Shown here one piece after another: positions 8,059 through 17,446 of a DNA stretch of 39,524 bases. The position numbers and the translations under genes were made by a program. The notes beneath the pieces are model-generated. The model did not search any database, was not told the DNA's origin, and worked only from the letters and a program-made list of their open reading frames with translations. How positions within the stretch are numbered: the stretch's first letter is position 1; each line of letters begins with the position of its first letter. Source of the DNA: Mariniphaga sp. (GTDB lineage Bacteria > Bacteroidota > Bacteroidia > Bacteroidales > Prolixibacteraceae); contig JAAFHB010000019.1 in assembly GCA_010906965.1 (NCBI GenBank), positions 1-39,524 on the forward strand, given 5' to 3'.

Positions 8059-8907
8059 TTAATATTCCCAGAGATCCTGCTCGTAATTAAAGATGGAGTT
8101 TTTGATTCTTTCGGATTCTTTGGCGGCATATTCGCCCTTCGCATAGTCCGAAATCGCCCGGTTGTTATAGGTGTTTTCTTCTTTCACAATATAACCATCA
8201 AATTTCCGGGTAAGGAATAAGTCGTCAAAACTTAAGCTACGCGCCCCGTTAAATCCGTTAAGTGATTCGTTTTTTGCAAGAAGGGGACGAATTTCAGGAT
8301 AATAAACCCAGAAAAGTTTTTTGCGGACATAAGCCGTATCGGTTGGTTCTTTTTTGTAGACCCTGATCGGACAGATTCCGAGAATCCGAACCTGAAGCGT
8401 CGACTTTTGTTTGTCGAAATACCAGACCTCTTTTATTTCCAATTGCTTGACTTCCTGTACTGGGATTTCAGCAGCAACAATTGAATCACGTGCAGCATTG
8501 GTATCTATATCGATGACCTGTATCTTCTTAACAGAGTCTCCAAACTGTTGCTTAACCTGATTGTAATCGATTGGTTTAAAGAATTCACTCTCAGCAACGT
8601 CCGGATCGAATGCGGTAATTATCTTCGCTTCAATTCCTTTTAAAAGGACATTAAACAGGTTATAGCGCCCTTGTATTACACGGGTTGGATAATAAAAATG
8701 CTGGTTTGCTTTTTCGCGTAAATCGATGGTCCGCCAGACGGTTCTTGACCATACGGCATCTGACTCCCGCACCAATGGGAGCGGAGCCGGTTTGCGATCA
8801 ATGGTTGTCCGCTTTGTATAAACACCATCGACGATGACCTGAGCTTGCAAATATTGTGATGCAGCTCCAATCAGAATTAATGCAAGGATCAATAATAATT
8901 TTTTCAT
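8059..8907 (-). CDS. gldN: Type IX secretion/gliding ring protein GldN (PorN)
   Basis: GldN is a periplasmic protein that joins the GldK ring and the GldM shaft in the type IX secretion system. The 282-residue product starts with a signal peptide (MKKLLLILALILIGAASQYLQAQ). The rest has the GldN layout: an early VYTKRTTIDRKPAPLPLVRESDAVWSR-type region, then KEVWYFDKQKSTLQVRILGICP and a Tyr/Arg-rich tail. It is the last gene of the operon, 2 bp after gldM, and is followed by a strong terminator. Length and order match gldN/porN in Flavobacterium and Porphyromonas. Identification is firm from family features plus synteny. Confidence 0.93.
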   Translation of the reverse strand: MKKLLLILALILIGAASQYLQAQVIVDGVYTKRTTIDRKPAPLPLVRESDAVWSRTVWRTIDLREKANQHFYYPTRVIQGRYNLFNVLLKGIEAKIITAFDPDVAESEFFKPIDYNQVKQQFGDSVKKIQVIDIDTNAARDSIVAAEIPVQEVKQLEIKEVWYFDKQKSTLQVRILGICPIRVYKKEPTDTAYVRKKLFWVYYPEIRPLLAKNESLNGFNGARSLSFDDLFLTRKFDGYIVKEENTYNNRAISDYAKGEYAAKESERIKNSIFNYEQDLWEY

Positions 8908-8909
8908 CG

Positions 8910-10451
8910 TTAATTTATTTTAAAGCTTATCGAAGGTAAATTACGTACCGAGCCATCATCACCTTTTACTACAATGCTCTCGATATATAACCGGCCTCCA
9001 GGATTTAATCCTTTCATCAGATCTTTCTGGTCCTGCGAGAACCGGTTTCCTTTTGCCGGTTTATCAACTACAAAGCCGCCCTTGGATGTTGAAACGACAA
9101 ATGAAGTAACTGAAAAGTTCATCTCGAAATCGAAATCCGGGATCTTCGCCACAACGCCCTGTTGTGCTAATAACTCATTCTTTGTTATTGCTCCCTCTAT
9201 TTTACCTGCGACCGAAGCAACGGGGTCAGGAACTCTTTTTACACGGAATGGCATCGAACCAATCTCTTTCGTGGTTCCGTCAATCAGGGCACTCACAGAA
9301 ATTGTCGAAAGGACGCCTATCTTATCCGGCCTGACAACATAACCTGTTGCACCGGGCTGAATAGAACCATTTGTAATCGATACTTTTACATTGGTTGGTG
9401 ATATCCCGGGTACTGAAACTGAAACGGGATTATCGAGACCTGCATAAAAGACATTCATCTTTGTTGGCGAAACAGTCATCGAAGGTTTGGCCACTTCGTA
9501 TTCGTGTTTGAACGGGTACGCGACGATAATGCCATCCGGATTCTTGTAATTGATATGCCCGCTCCATTCAACTTTGCCCTCCCGTGATGTTACAACTTTG
9601 TATAATCCGGCATTTTCGCCCGACATCATTGGCAAGGTCGATCCACCAACAATAATTTCCGGTTTAACGGTTGTATCGACAGCAGAAAGAAAAACTTTGG
9701 CTTCATAAGCACTACCTTGAAGAACAAAGTCAGATTTCGAAACTACCTGCGCCTGAAGCTTATTAAATTTGAATGAGGAAGCATCAATCTGAGCATATAA
9801 GTGATGGATAACATCCGACTCGGCATTACGTACGTCACTTTGAATTTTTGACATTAGGGTAATAACGGCTATCAATGGATATCCCTCAAATTTACTCGAT
9901 TCCCACGAAGGTGTGCTTCCTTCCTTTTTTGGAGGAGGTGCAGTACTAAGACTCTGGTTGATTGAAGTTATTAATTCGGTATTTGAGGTATCAATTAAAG
10001 CAAGAAGTGAACTTCGGTAGGCTTCAATTGCATTCTTCAATGCTGTTCCATTTTTTTTAGTAATCATAATCTCTGCCGCAAAGTTTAGGTTCTCTTGTGC
10101 CTTTATGGCATTGACATCACCTTCGGGACCATCAGCCGTTTTAACGATTAACTCTTTTAAACTGAAAATGTAGCGGTACAACGAATCGGAACTTGCTTTC
10201 ACTTTTAAAACTTCTTTGTTGAGTTCACCTGCTTTTTGCGGATTTTCCTGTGCTGCATTGTTGAAATCGTTGTAAACCCGCTGGTTCTTAGCCGTGAAAT
10301 TTTCGATTGTTTGCATGAAATTATTATTGACCACGGCAAATGCATCTAACACTGATTTGTCAACATTGAGCGCTAACATCGCGGTCAATACAAGATACAT
10401 CAAACTGATCATTTTTTGTCGGGGCGCTTCCGGACAGTATTTTGTTCCCAT
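8910..10451 (-). CDS. gldM: Type IX secretion motor shaft protein GldM (PorM)
   Basis: GldM spans the periplasm and passes the motion of the GldL/GldM inner-membrane motor to the GldK/GldN ring. The 513-residue protein has one N-terminal membrane helix (MISLMYLVLTAMLALNVDKSV, about residues 14-34) and a long periplasmic part. The first part is helical (residues 40-230); several beta domains follow, including the VSPTKMNVFYAGLDNPVSVSVPG segment typical of the GldM C-terminal domains. It begins 7 bp after gldL and ends 2 bp before gldN, so these genes are tightly coupled. Length and domain order match the family. Confidence 0.95.
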   Translation of the reverse strand: MGTKYCPEAPRQKMISLMYLVLTAMLALNVDKSVLDAFAVVNNNFMQTIENFTAKNQRVYNDFNNAAQENPQKAGELNKEVLKVKASSDSLYRYIFSLKELIVKTADGPEGDVNAIKAQENLNFAAEIMITKKNGTALKNAIEAYRSSLLALIDTSNTELITSINQSLSTAPPPKKEGSTPSWESSKFEGYPLIAVITLMSKIQSDVRNAESDVIHHLYAQIDASSFKFNKLQAQVVSKSDFVLQGSAYEAKVFLSAVDTTVKPEIIVGGSTLPMMSGENAGLYKVVTSREGKVEWSGHINYKNPDGIIVAYPFKHEYEVAKPSMTVSPTKMNVFYAGLDNPVSVSVPGISPTNVKVSITNGSIQPGATGYVVRPDKIGVLSTISVSALIDGTTKEIGSMPFRVKRVPDPVASVAGKIEGAITKNELLAQQGVVAKIPDFDFEMNFSVTSFVVSTSKGGFVVDKPAKGNRFSQDQKDLMKGLNPGGRLYIESIVVKGDDGSVRNLPSISFKIN

Positions 10452-10458
10452 CTTCGAA

Positions 10459-11439
10459 TTAACCTTTTACGTTCATTGCTCCAAGCATATTACCATAAAC
10501 ATGGTTAAGTGCTTCCAAATTTTTATTTAGCTGTTCTGTGTGTTTGCGGTATTTCTGAGCTTCTTCAAGCGAATTATTTACCACTTCGGTCATTTTAGAA
10601 TAACCTTCAAAGGCTTTTGCCGATGAGTCGGAAAGCTTTTTGGTATTCTGTAAATGAAGTTCGTAAGATGAATTTAAGGCCGACAAGCTTGTGTTAATAT
10701 GCGAAAGTCCGTTACTGTAGGTTTTGGTTTGATCGGTTAAGACCGTCAAATCCTTATTTATCAGTTCTGTAAAACTTTTATACGATTGTGCAAGTTTGTC
10801 ACCGGATGTAGATAGCTGTTCGTTAATTTTTTTCGAAGAGTCGTTAAACGTCTGAGCCAGATTCTTTGATGAATTAGTCAAAATCTGCGTAGATTGGTCG
10901 TAAGAATGGATCAGATCGGTCGTGGATTTTTCAATCGAATGGGTTGCACGGGTATTAATATCGTTGATAGCGGCCATCGATTCTGAAGCGCCTGTCATGT
11001 TCTTTACATATTCATCCGTCACTAAAGTAGCACTCGAGATATCTGCAATTCCACTTGCAGCGTTGGAAAGATCCTGAAGTCCTTTTTTTATTTTGCCAAG
11101 TAATTCAGGCGAAATATCGGCTTTCTCGAATATATTGTCAATCGATTTTGGCTGTTTGGTTGGATAAGGAAGTTCTTCCTCTTCTTCAATACCAATATAG
11201 TCGGGACGGAGTTGACGGTATACTTTTTTCCAGTCAGGTATTTCGACAGAAGGTTCAAATGCGGAAAGGAAAAAGATCAGTACTTCGGTTGACATCCCAA
11301 TGGTAAGCATTGTACCTCCACCTGTCCAATGTTGCAGTTTGAATAATGCTCCCATTAAAACAACGGCAGCTCCCCAACTGTAGCAATAATTCATGAAGTT
11401 TTTCCACTTACTTGAATGTGTTAATTCAGACATTCCCAT
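10459..11439 (-). CDS. gldL: Type IX secretion motor protein GldL (PorL)
   Basis: GldL is the stator-like inner-membrane subunit that, with GldM, turns proton flow into motion for secretion and gliding. Two membrane helices fill residues about 18-63. The charged residues known to matter in the family are present: K34 and H37 in ALFKLQHW, and E52 in STEVLIFFLSAFEP, which matches the proton-binding glutamate of GldL. The cytoplasmic region after residue 70 is long (about 255 residues), Ser/Asn/Thr-rich and coiled-coil-like, with repeated helices resembling chemoreceptor signalling domains. Two ATGs (11439 and 11433) could serve as start; both keep the helices. It lies between gldK and gldM in the usual order. 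Confidence 0.95.
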   Translation of the reverse strand: MGMSELTHSSKWKNFMNYCYSWGAAVVLMGALFKLQHWTGGGTMLTIGMSTEVLIFFLSAFEPSVEIPDWKKVYRQLRPDYIGIEEEEELPYPTKQPKSIDNIFEKADISPELLGKIKKGLQDLSNAASGIADISSATLVTDEYVKNMTGASESMAAINDINTRATHSIEKSTTDLIHSYDQSTQILTNSSKNLAQTFNDSSKKINEQLSTSGDKLAQSYKSFTELINKDLTVLTDQTKTYSNGLSHINTSLSALNSSYELHLQNTKKLSDSSAKAFEGYSKMTEVVNNSLEEAQKYRKHTEQLNKNLEALNHVYGNMLGAMNVKG

Positions 11440-11465
11440 AATAATCAGTATTTTTTAGATTGTTG

Positions 11466-12812
11466 TTATTTTTTTGATTGAAACTCATCTCCGAAGGTGG
11501 AACGGACGCAGCGAAAGCCGACATACGATTTGGCTGTATCCTGGTATTCGAACGTACGAGTACCAACCTGGATAAAATAGGCGATGTCTTTCCATGATCC
11601 GCCGCGGATTACTTTCCGCTTCATCGCCGGTGGATCATCCGGAAGTGCGTTTTGTTCGAAGTTGGGATTCAGGTCGTGCATGAAATTATAGGCCGACTCG
11701 TCGTAGGCACTAATTGTCCATTCCGCAACATTACCGGCCATGTCGTAGAGTCCATATCCGTTGGGATCGTAAGTTGCAACTTTAACAGTAGTTTTACCTC
11801 CATCGTCGCTGTAATTTCCGCGCATGGGTTTAAAGTTGGCCAGAAAACAACCTGTTTGAGAGCGTGTATAATATCCACCCCAGGGATACATCGAATTATT
11901 TAAACCGCCACGTGCTGCCAGTTCCCATTCTGCTTCTGATGGTAAACGGTAATCCTGTACGGCAAAGTCACCTCTTTCGGCAAGGGTTGAATTTTTGAAA
12001 TTCGTACGCCACATGCAAAATGCTTTTGCCTGTTTCCAGGTTACCCCAACGACGGGATAATCGTCAAACCCGGGGTGCGAAAAATACTTGTTTGTAAGTG
12101 GTTCGTTGAATGCATAAGAGAAGTCGCGGATCCAGACCAATGTGTCGGGGTAAATATTAGTTCCTTCATTCATTATAAAACTTGAGCGTCCCTCGATAGG
12201 GACCACTTTTCCCGTAAGATCGTTCACAGTTCCCTGATAACTTTGTGTCTGGAAGTTGTAAGCATTCTGAAGACGGGCAGCCTGCTGCAGGTCAACCCAC
12301 GAATAACTGTAGTTTAGCTTTCTTGGATCGAGTTCCTTTTTACCCAGGATCCTGTCGTTGCCAGCGTAATACATTGGTTCCAGAGCATCTTTATAATCGG
12401 GATTGCGCCAGTCGAGTTTTCTTTTCCAGTCGAGAATCGGCGGGTCAATCGGATTACCTTTCCGGTCCTCTGTAATTTTAAATTCTGCGAACTGATCGGA
12501 TAGCATTGTTCGTGCCATCGAGTCACGAACCCAATAAACGAATTGTCGGTATTCGTTATTGGTAATTTCAGTGTCGTCCATCCAGAAAGTGGATAGGTCG
12601 ACAGTCCGTGTTGGTGAGGTAGCATAAGCCACATCCTGATCACCGGGACCCATATTGAAACTTCGCCCTGGAATTAGCGCCATGCCAAGAGGGGAAGGCT
12701 CAAAATACTTGCCCCGTTTTTCCACTCCCGTCAATTCTCCGTTACCACCTTTGTGGCAACCGACTAACAAGAGAATCGACGATATACAACCAAAGAAAAA
12801 CAATCGCTTCAT
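11466..12812 (-). CDS. gldK: Type IX secretion ring lipoprotein GldK (PorK)
   Basis: GldK is an outer-membrane lipoprotein that builds the large periplasmic ring of the type IX system together with GldN. The 448-residue product has a lipoprotein signal with a LVGC lipobox (Cys19). The body is a formylglycine-generating-enzyme/sulfatase-modifying fold: MALIPGRSFNMGPGDQD near residue 45, FWMDDTEITNNEYRQFVYW near residue 75, YRLPSEAEWELAARGG near residue 288 and VIRGGSWKD near residue 400. In GldK this fold serves structure, not catalysis. It begins 45 bp after porP and ends 26 bp before gldL. Paralogues such as GldJ share the fold, but the position before gldL identifies gldK. Confidence 0.94.
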   Translation of the reverse strand: MKRLFFFGCISSILLLVGCHKGGNGELTGVEKRGKYFEPSPLGMALIPGRSFNMGPGDQDVAYATSPTRTVDLSTFWMDDTEITNNEYRQFVYWVRDSMARTMLSDQFAEFKITEDRKGNPIDPPILDWKRKLDWRNPDYKDALEPMYYAGNDRILGKKELDPRKLNYSYSWVDLQQAARLQNAYNFQTQSYQGTVNDLTGKVVPIEGRSSFIMNEGTNIYPDTLVWIRDFSYAFNEPLTNKYFSHPGFDDYPVVGVTWKQAKAFCMWRTNFKNSTLAERGDFAVQDYRLPSEAEWELAARGGLNNSMYPWGGYYTRSQTGCFLANFKPMRGNYSDDGGKTTVKVATYDPNGYGLYDMAGNVAEWTISAYDESAYNFMHDLNPNFEQNALPDDPPAMKRKVIRGGSWKDIAYFIQVGTRTFEYQDTAKSYVGFRCVRSTFGDEFQSKK

Positions 12813-12856
12813 AGTTCGTTTAATATGTTGTGCTCAACTATATTTTTACGCCAAAG

Positions 12857-13846
12857 TTACAAAAATCTTACACTTCTGTACTTGTGCGTACGTTTTTTGT
12901 TTAATAAAACTGAATATGCCAGAAATAATTCATGCGATCCGGCGTTATATCTTGATAATGAGGACGTACTGATGTCGTAAGCGTAGCCAAACTTTATACC
13001 GTTCCATAACTCTGTTCCGAAGGTTAAAATAATTGCATCTTTTACGCGATAACCGATTCCTCCCCATATTCTTTTATCATACTGAACAGTCATGTTGAGG
13101 TCTGCTTGCCAGGTTGTTGTTTCAGTTTTAAAGAAGAACGAAGGAAGAACTTCGAATCGTTCATCTGCCATTTGAACAGTGTAGCTTCCACTCATGTAAT
13201 AGTGCCTTCGAAGTGAATACCTGCCTGTTTCTTCGAACAACAACGTGGGCTGATTCAGGTGCCTGGCAGAGAGTGCAAGATCGAAATTTTTACACTGGTA
13301 ATAGAATCCAGCTCCCACGTCAACCAAAACACCCGTTGCTTTGCCTTGGGGAAGTCCCGGATCTGTTAAATTGAAATTATCAAAATCGCTCCACCTATTT
13401 ATTTCCGACATGTCAAGATTCTTATTCATCAAACCCAACGAAACACCCGATCCCAGGATACCATTGCCGATTTTTGTCCTCCATGAATAATTTAATCCAA
13501 ACGAAATATTTTTTTCAAAACCGATAACATCATTTACTACAGATAAACCAATTCCGTCATTCTTCCCGATTAAATGGGCTGATGCATCAGCATTGAAAAC
13601 GATTGTAACTGGGGCACCCGGGAATCCAACCCATTGATATCTATTTAATAATGAAAAGTTTATAAGTCCTGATGATCCTGCAAAGCCCGGGTTTACTGTC
13701 AGTTGATTCAACCGATTCTGACTAAACTGGGGATCTTGCTGAGCTTTTGCTGCAAAAATACTAATATTTATTAATAACAACAATAGAATAGCATTGTTCA
13801 ATATTTGCCTTATGCTATCATTGATATTTGTTTTTTCATAATTCAT
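12857..13846 (-). CDS. porP: PorP/SprF-family type IX secretion outer-membrane protein
   Basis: PorP/SprF proteins are outer-membrane beta-barrels that accompany the type IX translocon and often help display particular cargo. The 329-residue protein has an extended N-terminal signal (hydrophobic stretch at residues 17-33, cleavage near AKAQ) followed by the family hallmark QQDPQFSQNRLNQLTVNPGFAGSSG. The remainder shows alternating beta strands (GIGLSVVNDVIGFEKNISFGLNYSWR, then a C-terminal FGYAYDISTSSLSRYNAGSHELFLAYS) as in the family. It is the first gene of the porP-gldKLMN operon, as in Porphyromonas. Some Bacteroidota carry several PorP copies; this is the one linked to the core operon. 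Confidence 0.9.
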   Translation of the reverse strand: MNYEKTNINDSIRQILNNAILLLLLINISIFAAKAQQDPQFSQNRLNQLTVNPGFAGSSGLINFSLLNRYQWVGFPGAPVTIVFNADASAHLIGKNDGIGLSVVNDVIGFEKNISFGLNYSWRTKIGNGILGSGVSLGLMNKNLDMSEINRWSDFDNFNLTDPGLPQGKATGVLVDVGAGFYYQCKNFDLALSARHLNQPTLLFEETGRYSLRRHYYMSGSYTVQMADERFEVLPSFFFKTETTTWQADLNMTVQYDKRIWGGIGYRVKDAIILTFGTELWNGIKFGYAYDISTSSLSRYNAGSHELFLAYSVLLNKKRTHKYRSVRFL

Positions 13847-13901
13847 GAGCAGGATGGTAACTTTTGTGGATTCGCATTTAGCGGTAACGCAATTTCATAA
13901 A

Positions 13902-13909
13902 CAAAGATA
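13902..13909 (-). promoter_or_regulatory. Candidate -7 box of the porP-gldKLMN operon
   Basis: Read leftward the box is TATCTTTG, an exact fit to the Bacteroidota TAnnTTTG consensus. It lies 56 bp before the porP start and just past the stop of the upstream arginase-like gene. The -33 region is weak (a TTCG about 22 nt upstream). It implies a separate transcript for the secretion operon. Confidence 0.5.
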
Positions 13910-13921
13910 TAACTTTACTAA

Positions 13922-15046
13922 TTATAATTTGTCGAAATATTTCCACCATCTTTCAGGAATCTCATTTTTGCAAGCTTTTCGGTAATCTTTTTTGGCACAG
14001 GGAATTCTGACGGGGAAAATGGTACAATCTTCATCGGGCACTTCCATCCACCATCGTTGCGATACCGGGTGTCGTAAGAATGAGATCGGCTCATCTAATC
14101 CATCCACAGGAATGTGATAGTGTTCAAAATTAGTGGCTTCGTCCTCAGGTTCTTCGTCAAGTCGTTTAGAAACCCCATTCATAAAATACCAGCTGATTTG
14201 TGCTGCCATCATTGCTCCGGCAGTTGTGAAGTCAAAAGACGGGGCATAGCCAAAAAGGCCAAACCAGGTTTGTTTTGTTGAAATACCTGAATACCACGCT
14301 ATCTGACAGGCTTCTTCGCCGGTTAGTCCATTCGGCGAAATGCGGTATTGACCCGGCGCTTCACCTGATTTAATGGATCCAAAATCGAAACTGACGAGAT
14401 CAGATCTTCGGAGCAGTGGTTCCATCTCTTTAAAATCGGCACGGATCTCTCCTAAAGTCAAAATCTCACCATTGTATCCTTCGGCTACAATATCGTGTTC
14501 CTGCTGACATATAAAATAAGATTGTCCGGCAATTACACTTACAGTTGTCCCAATCGGCAGGTTGTTGATAAAAAATTCGTCGGCTGGACTATTTTTTTTT
14601 ATGTTATTGTCGATCCTGTCATCGACGATCACTAGATTAAATGCCGGTTTAGCGAATCCGTCAATTAGCGGAACTGTCATTTCCTGGCTCCCGCCAAGTA
14701 TCAGAAGGTGGATGTTCAGGGCTGAAAGTTCCTCCGTCACAATTTTAACAGCGGCGTAGGTATCTTTGAGTTCGTTGCCGCATATAATATTTCCAAGATC
14801 GACAATGCCAATTTCAGCTGGAAAAGTTGTAAGCGTGTATAAATGACGCCTGATTGCATCGGGAGCTGCCTCTACCTGATGGCAAAGTGAGCCTCTTCCT
14901 TCCGGCAGACCTAAAATGGCAATATGCGGAAGATGATCTATATCCCAGACCTGACTTTTCAGAAAATGCCCTAACTGATCGGAGCTCCCTTCGTATTGTT
15001 TTACAACCTCTAACGCTGATGCCGGTATAATCAGTTCGTTCAACAT
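13922..15046 (-). CDS. Arginase/formimidoylglutamase-fold protein with degenerate metal site
   Basis: The 374-residue protein has the ureohydrolase layout but lacks most manganese ligands. The usual GGDHS motif reads GGSQE (residues 118-122), so the histidine is lost. DAHxD reads DDRID (142-146), keeping both aspartates but with Arg for His. SxDxDxxDP reads SFDFGSIKS (219-227), keeping only the first Asp. Binuclear manganese catalysis therefore looks unlikely. Flanking structure is well kept (LGLPEGRGS, QIAWYSGISTKQTWFGLFGYAPSFD), so this is not simple decay. As far as I recall, Bacteroidota commonly carry such a gene beside porP-gldKLMN. It ends 75 bp upstream of porP and begins 63 bp after topA. 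A structural or regulatory role tied to secretion is possible but unproven. Confidence 0.8.
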   Translation of the reverse strand: MLNELIIPASALEVVKQYEGSSDQLGHFLKSQVWDIDHLPHIAILGLPEGRGSLCHQVEAAPDAIRRHLYTLTTFPAEIGIVDLGNIICGNELKDTYAAVKIVTEELSALNIHLLILGGSQEMTVPLIDGFAKPAFNLVIVDDRIDNNIKKNSPADEFFINNLPIGTTVSVIAGQSYFICQQEHDIVAEGYNGEILTLGEIRADFKEMEPLLRRSDLVSFDFGSIKSGEAPGQYRISPNGLTGEEACQIAWYSGISTKQTWFGLFGYAPSFDFTTAGAMMAAQISWYFMNGVSKRLDEEPEDEATNFEHYHIPVDGLDEPISFLRHPVSQRWWMEVPDEDCTIFPVRIPCAKKDYRKACKNEIPERWWKYFDKL

Positions 15047-15109
15047 GGGAAACAGAATTAATGGTTAACTCTTAAAAATATCAGATGCTGCACAAGCCGT
15101 TCGATACCT

Positions 15110-17446
15110 TTATTTGGCGCGTCGCTTACTCGTTTTGGGCTTGGCTCCTTCGGTTTCAATGATCAATTTGCAGTCAGCAATTGTCAGTGCCTCGATATCA
15201 GTTCCTTTTTTAATCTTATAGTTTCCTTTTTTAAAGGAGATATAGGGACCCCAGCGTCCTTCAAGAACCCTGATATCCGGCTCTTCGGTGAACGTTTTCA
15301 GAACTGATTTTATGGTTTGTTCTCTTTTTTCTTCAATCAATTCGATTGCACGTTCGATCGTTACCTCCATTGGTTCATCGATTCCTTTTTTCAGGGATAC
15401 AAAATTCCCGTCGTGACGGACATAGGGTCCGAACCTGCCAATGCCAACAATGACTTTCTTATCTTCAAACATTCCCAGATCACGCGGAAGATCAAATAAT
15501 TTCATCGCTTCTTCCAACGAGATAGTTTCGATGCTCTGTCCTTTTTGAAGACTGGCAAACTGGGGTTTTTCTTCGCTTCCTTCAACCATTTCGCCCAATT
15601 GTACAAACGGACCAAACCGACCGATTTTTGCCGATACCTCTTTTCCAGTTACAGGATCAGGCCCCAGCATTCTTTCGCCGCGTGCTCTTTCAGAGTTATT
15701 GAGGGTATCTTCGATTGTCAAATGAAAAGGACGATAGAAACCATCAATCATTTCATTCCAGACCAATTGACCTTCAGCAATTTCGTCAAATTGTTTTTCG
15801 ACCGTTGCTGTGAAATTAAAATCAACGATCGATTCAAAATGTTTAACAAGGAAATCGTTAACAACCAGACCAATATCTGACGGAAATAACTTTGATTTCT
15901 CTGCACCGGTGATCTCGGTTTTAACCTCTTCGCTAATTGTTGCATCACGCAGGGTTAAGGTCAGAAATGAACGCTCTGTTCCTTCACGATCCTCTTTGAT
16001 TACATATTCGCGTGCTTGAATAGTTGTAATTGTTGGTGCGTAGGTAGAAGGACGACCAATTCCCAGTTCCTCAAGTTTACGGACCAGACTTGCCTCTGTA
16101 TACCGGGCTGATTTTTGCGAAAATCTTTCAAGTGCCTGAATTACCTCAGGTTCTAATTTTTGATGAACCGTTAGTATCGGAAGCATACCTTTCTCATCTT
16201 CACCATTGGTTTCATCATCCGATGATTCCATATATACACCAAGGAATCCGTCGAACCGTAGCACCTCGCCGGCAGCAACAAAAATCTCTTTTGCTTTCGA
16301 TACTGTAATATTAACTGTCGTTCTTTCTATTTCGGCGTCAGCCATTTGTGAAGCCAATGTCCGTTTCCAGATAAGGCTGTATAGCTTTTGCTCCTGCGGT
16401 GTGCCTTTAACTTCTTCCTGATCTAAATAGGTTGGGCGAATGGCCTCATGCGCCTCCTGGGCACCTTTCACCTTTGTTTTATATTGGCGGATTTTTACAT
16501 ATTTGTTACCATATGATTCAATTATTTTTTTCTTAGCAGCCTGGAGTGCTGTATCGGAAAGGGTCGTTGAATCGGTACGCATGTAAGTGATAAATCCGGA
16601 TTCGTATAATTTTTGAGCCACCGACATTGTTAAACCTACAGGAAACCCAAGCTTCCGGCTTGCTTCCTGCTGAAGCGTGGAAGTTGTAAAAGGGGCAGCT
16701 GGTGATTTCTTTGCAGGACGTGTAACAATGTCCGCGATGGTGAATTCAGAGCCAAGGCACTTTTCAAGAAATGCTTTTGCTTCTTTTGCTGTTTCGAAAC
16801 GATTGTTTAACTCAGCTTTCAGTGGTGTAATCTTACCATTATTCTCGGGAACCAAAAATATGGCATTTACCCTAAAGAATGGAACGCTTTGAAAATTCGT
16901 TATTTCACGTTCGCGGTCAACAATAAGCCGTACAGCTACAGATTGAACTCTTCCGGCCGAAAGTGATGGCTTAACTTTTTTCCAAAGAACCGGCGAAATT
17001 TCAAACCCAACCAACCGGTCGAGTATGCGACGTGCCTGTTGAGCATCAACAAGATCTCTGTTCAGACGGCGTGGATTCTCAATTGCCTTTAAAATTGCTT
17101 CTTTCGTAATCTCGTGAAAAACAATTCTGTTTGTCTTTTCTGGATCGAGGTGCAATACCTCCATCAAATGCCAGGCAATAGCCTCTCCCTCCCGGTCCTC
17201 ATCAGAAGCGATCCAAACCTTCGTGGCGGTCTTGGCACATTTTTTTAATTCGGCGACAACCTTTTTCTTGTCTTCCGAAATGATATAATTTGGTTGATAA
17301 TTATTATTGATATCAACTCCGAAATCTTTCTTATCCAGATCACGGATGTGACCAAAACTAGATTTAACGAGGAAATCCTTTCCCAGAATTTTCTCAATTG
17401 TTTTGGCCTTGGCAGGCGATTCGACTATTACCAGATTCTCTTCCAT
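15110..17446 (-). CDS. topA: DNA topoisomerase I
   Basis: TopA relaxes negative supercoils by cutting and rejoining one strand. I place the start at the ATG at 17446 (MEENLVIVESPAKAKTI, 778 residues), because the 23 extra residues available upstream have no family counterpart. The Toprim domain contains VESPAKAKTIEK and ASDEDREGEAIAWHL. The nucleophilic tyrosine is Y288 in SGFITYMRTDST. In place of zinc fingers the C-terminus has three glycine/aromatic repeats (GRFGPFVQLG, GRFGPYVRHD, GRWGPYISFKKG), usual for Bacteroidota TopA. The final SKRRAK is basic. It is followed leftward by the arginase-like gene and the secretion operon, a gene order I recognise from other Bacteroidota. Confidence 0.97.
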   Translation of the reverse strand: MEENLVIVESPAKAKTIEKILGKDFLVKSSFGHIRDLDKKDFGVDINNNYQPNYIISEDKKKVVAELKKCAKTATKVWIASDEDREGEAIAWHLMEVLHLDPEKTNRIVFHEITKEAILKAIENPRRLNRDLVDAQQARRILDRLVGFEISPVLWKKVKPSLSAGRVQSVAVRLIVDREREITNFQSVPFFRVNAIFLVPENNGKITPLKAELNNRFETAKEAKAFLEKCLGSEFTIADIVTRPAKKSPAAPFTTSTLQQEASRKLGFPVGLTMSVAQKLYESGFITYMRTDSTTLSDTALQAAKKKIIESYGNKYVKIRQYKTKVKGAQEAHEAIRPTYLDQEEVKGTPQEQKLYSLIWKRTLASQMADAEIERTTVNITVSKAKEIFVAAGEVLRFDGFLGVYMESSDDETNGEDEKGMLPILTVHQKLEPEVIQALERFSQKSARYTEASLVRKLEELGIGRPSTYAPTITTIQAREYVIKEDREGTERSFLTLTLRDATISEEVKTEITGAEKSKLFPSDIGLVVNDFLVKHFESIVDFNFTATVEKQFDEIAEGQLVWNEMIDGFYRPFHLTIEDTLNNSERARGERMLGPDPVTGKEVSAKIGRFGPFVQLGEMVEGSEEKPQFASLQKGQSIETISLEEAMKLFDLPRDLGMFEDKKVIVGIGRFGPYVRHDGNFVSLKKGIDEPMEVTIERAIELIEEKREQTIKSVLKTFTEEPDIRVLEGRWGPYISFKKGNYKIKKGTDIEALTIADCKLIIETEGAKPKTSKRRAK

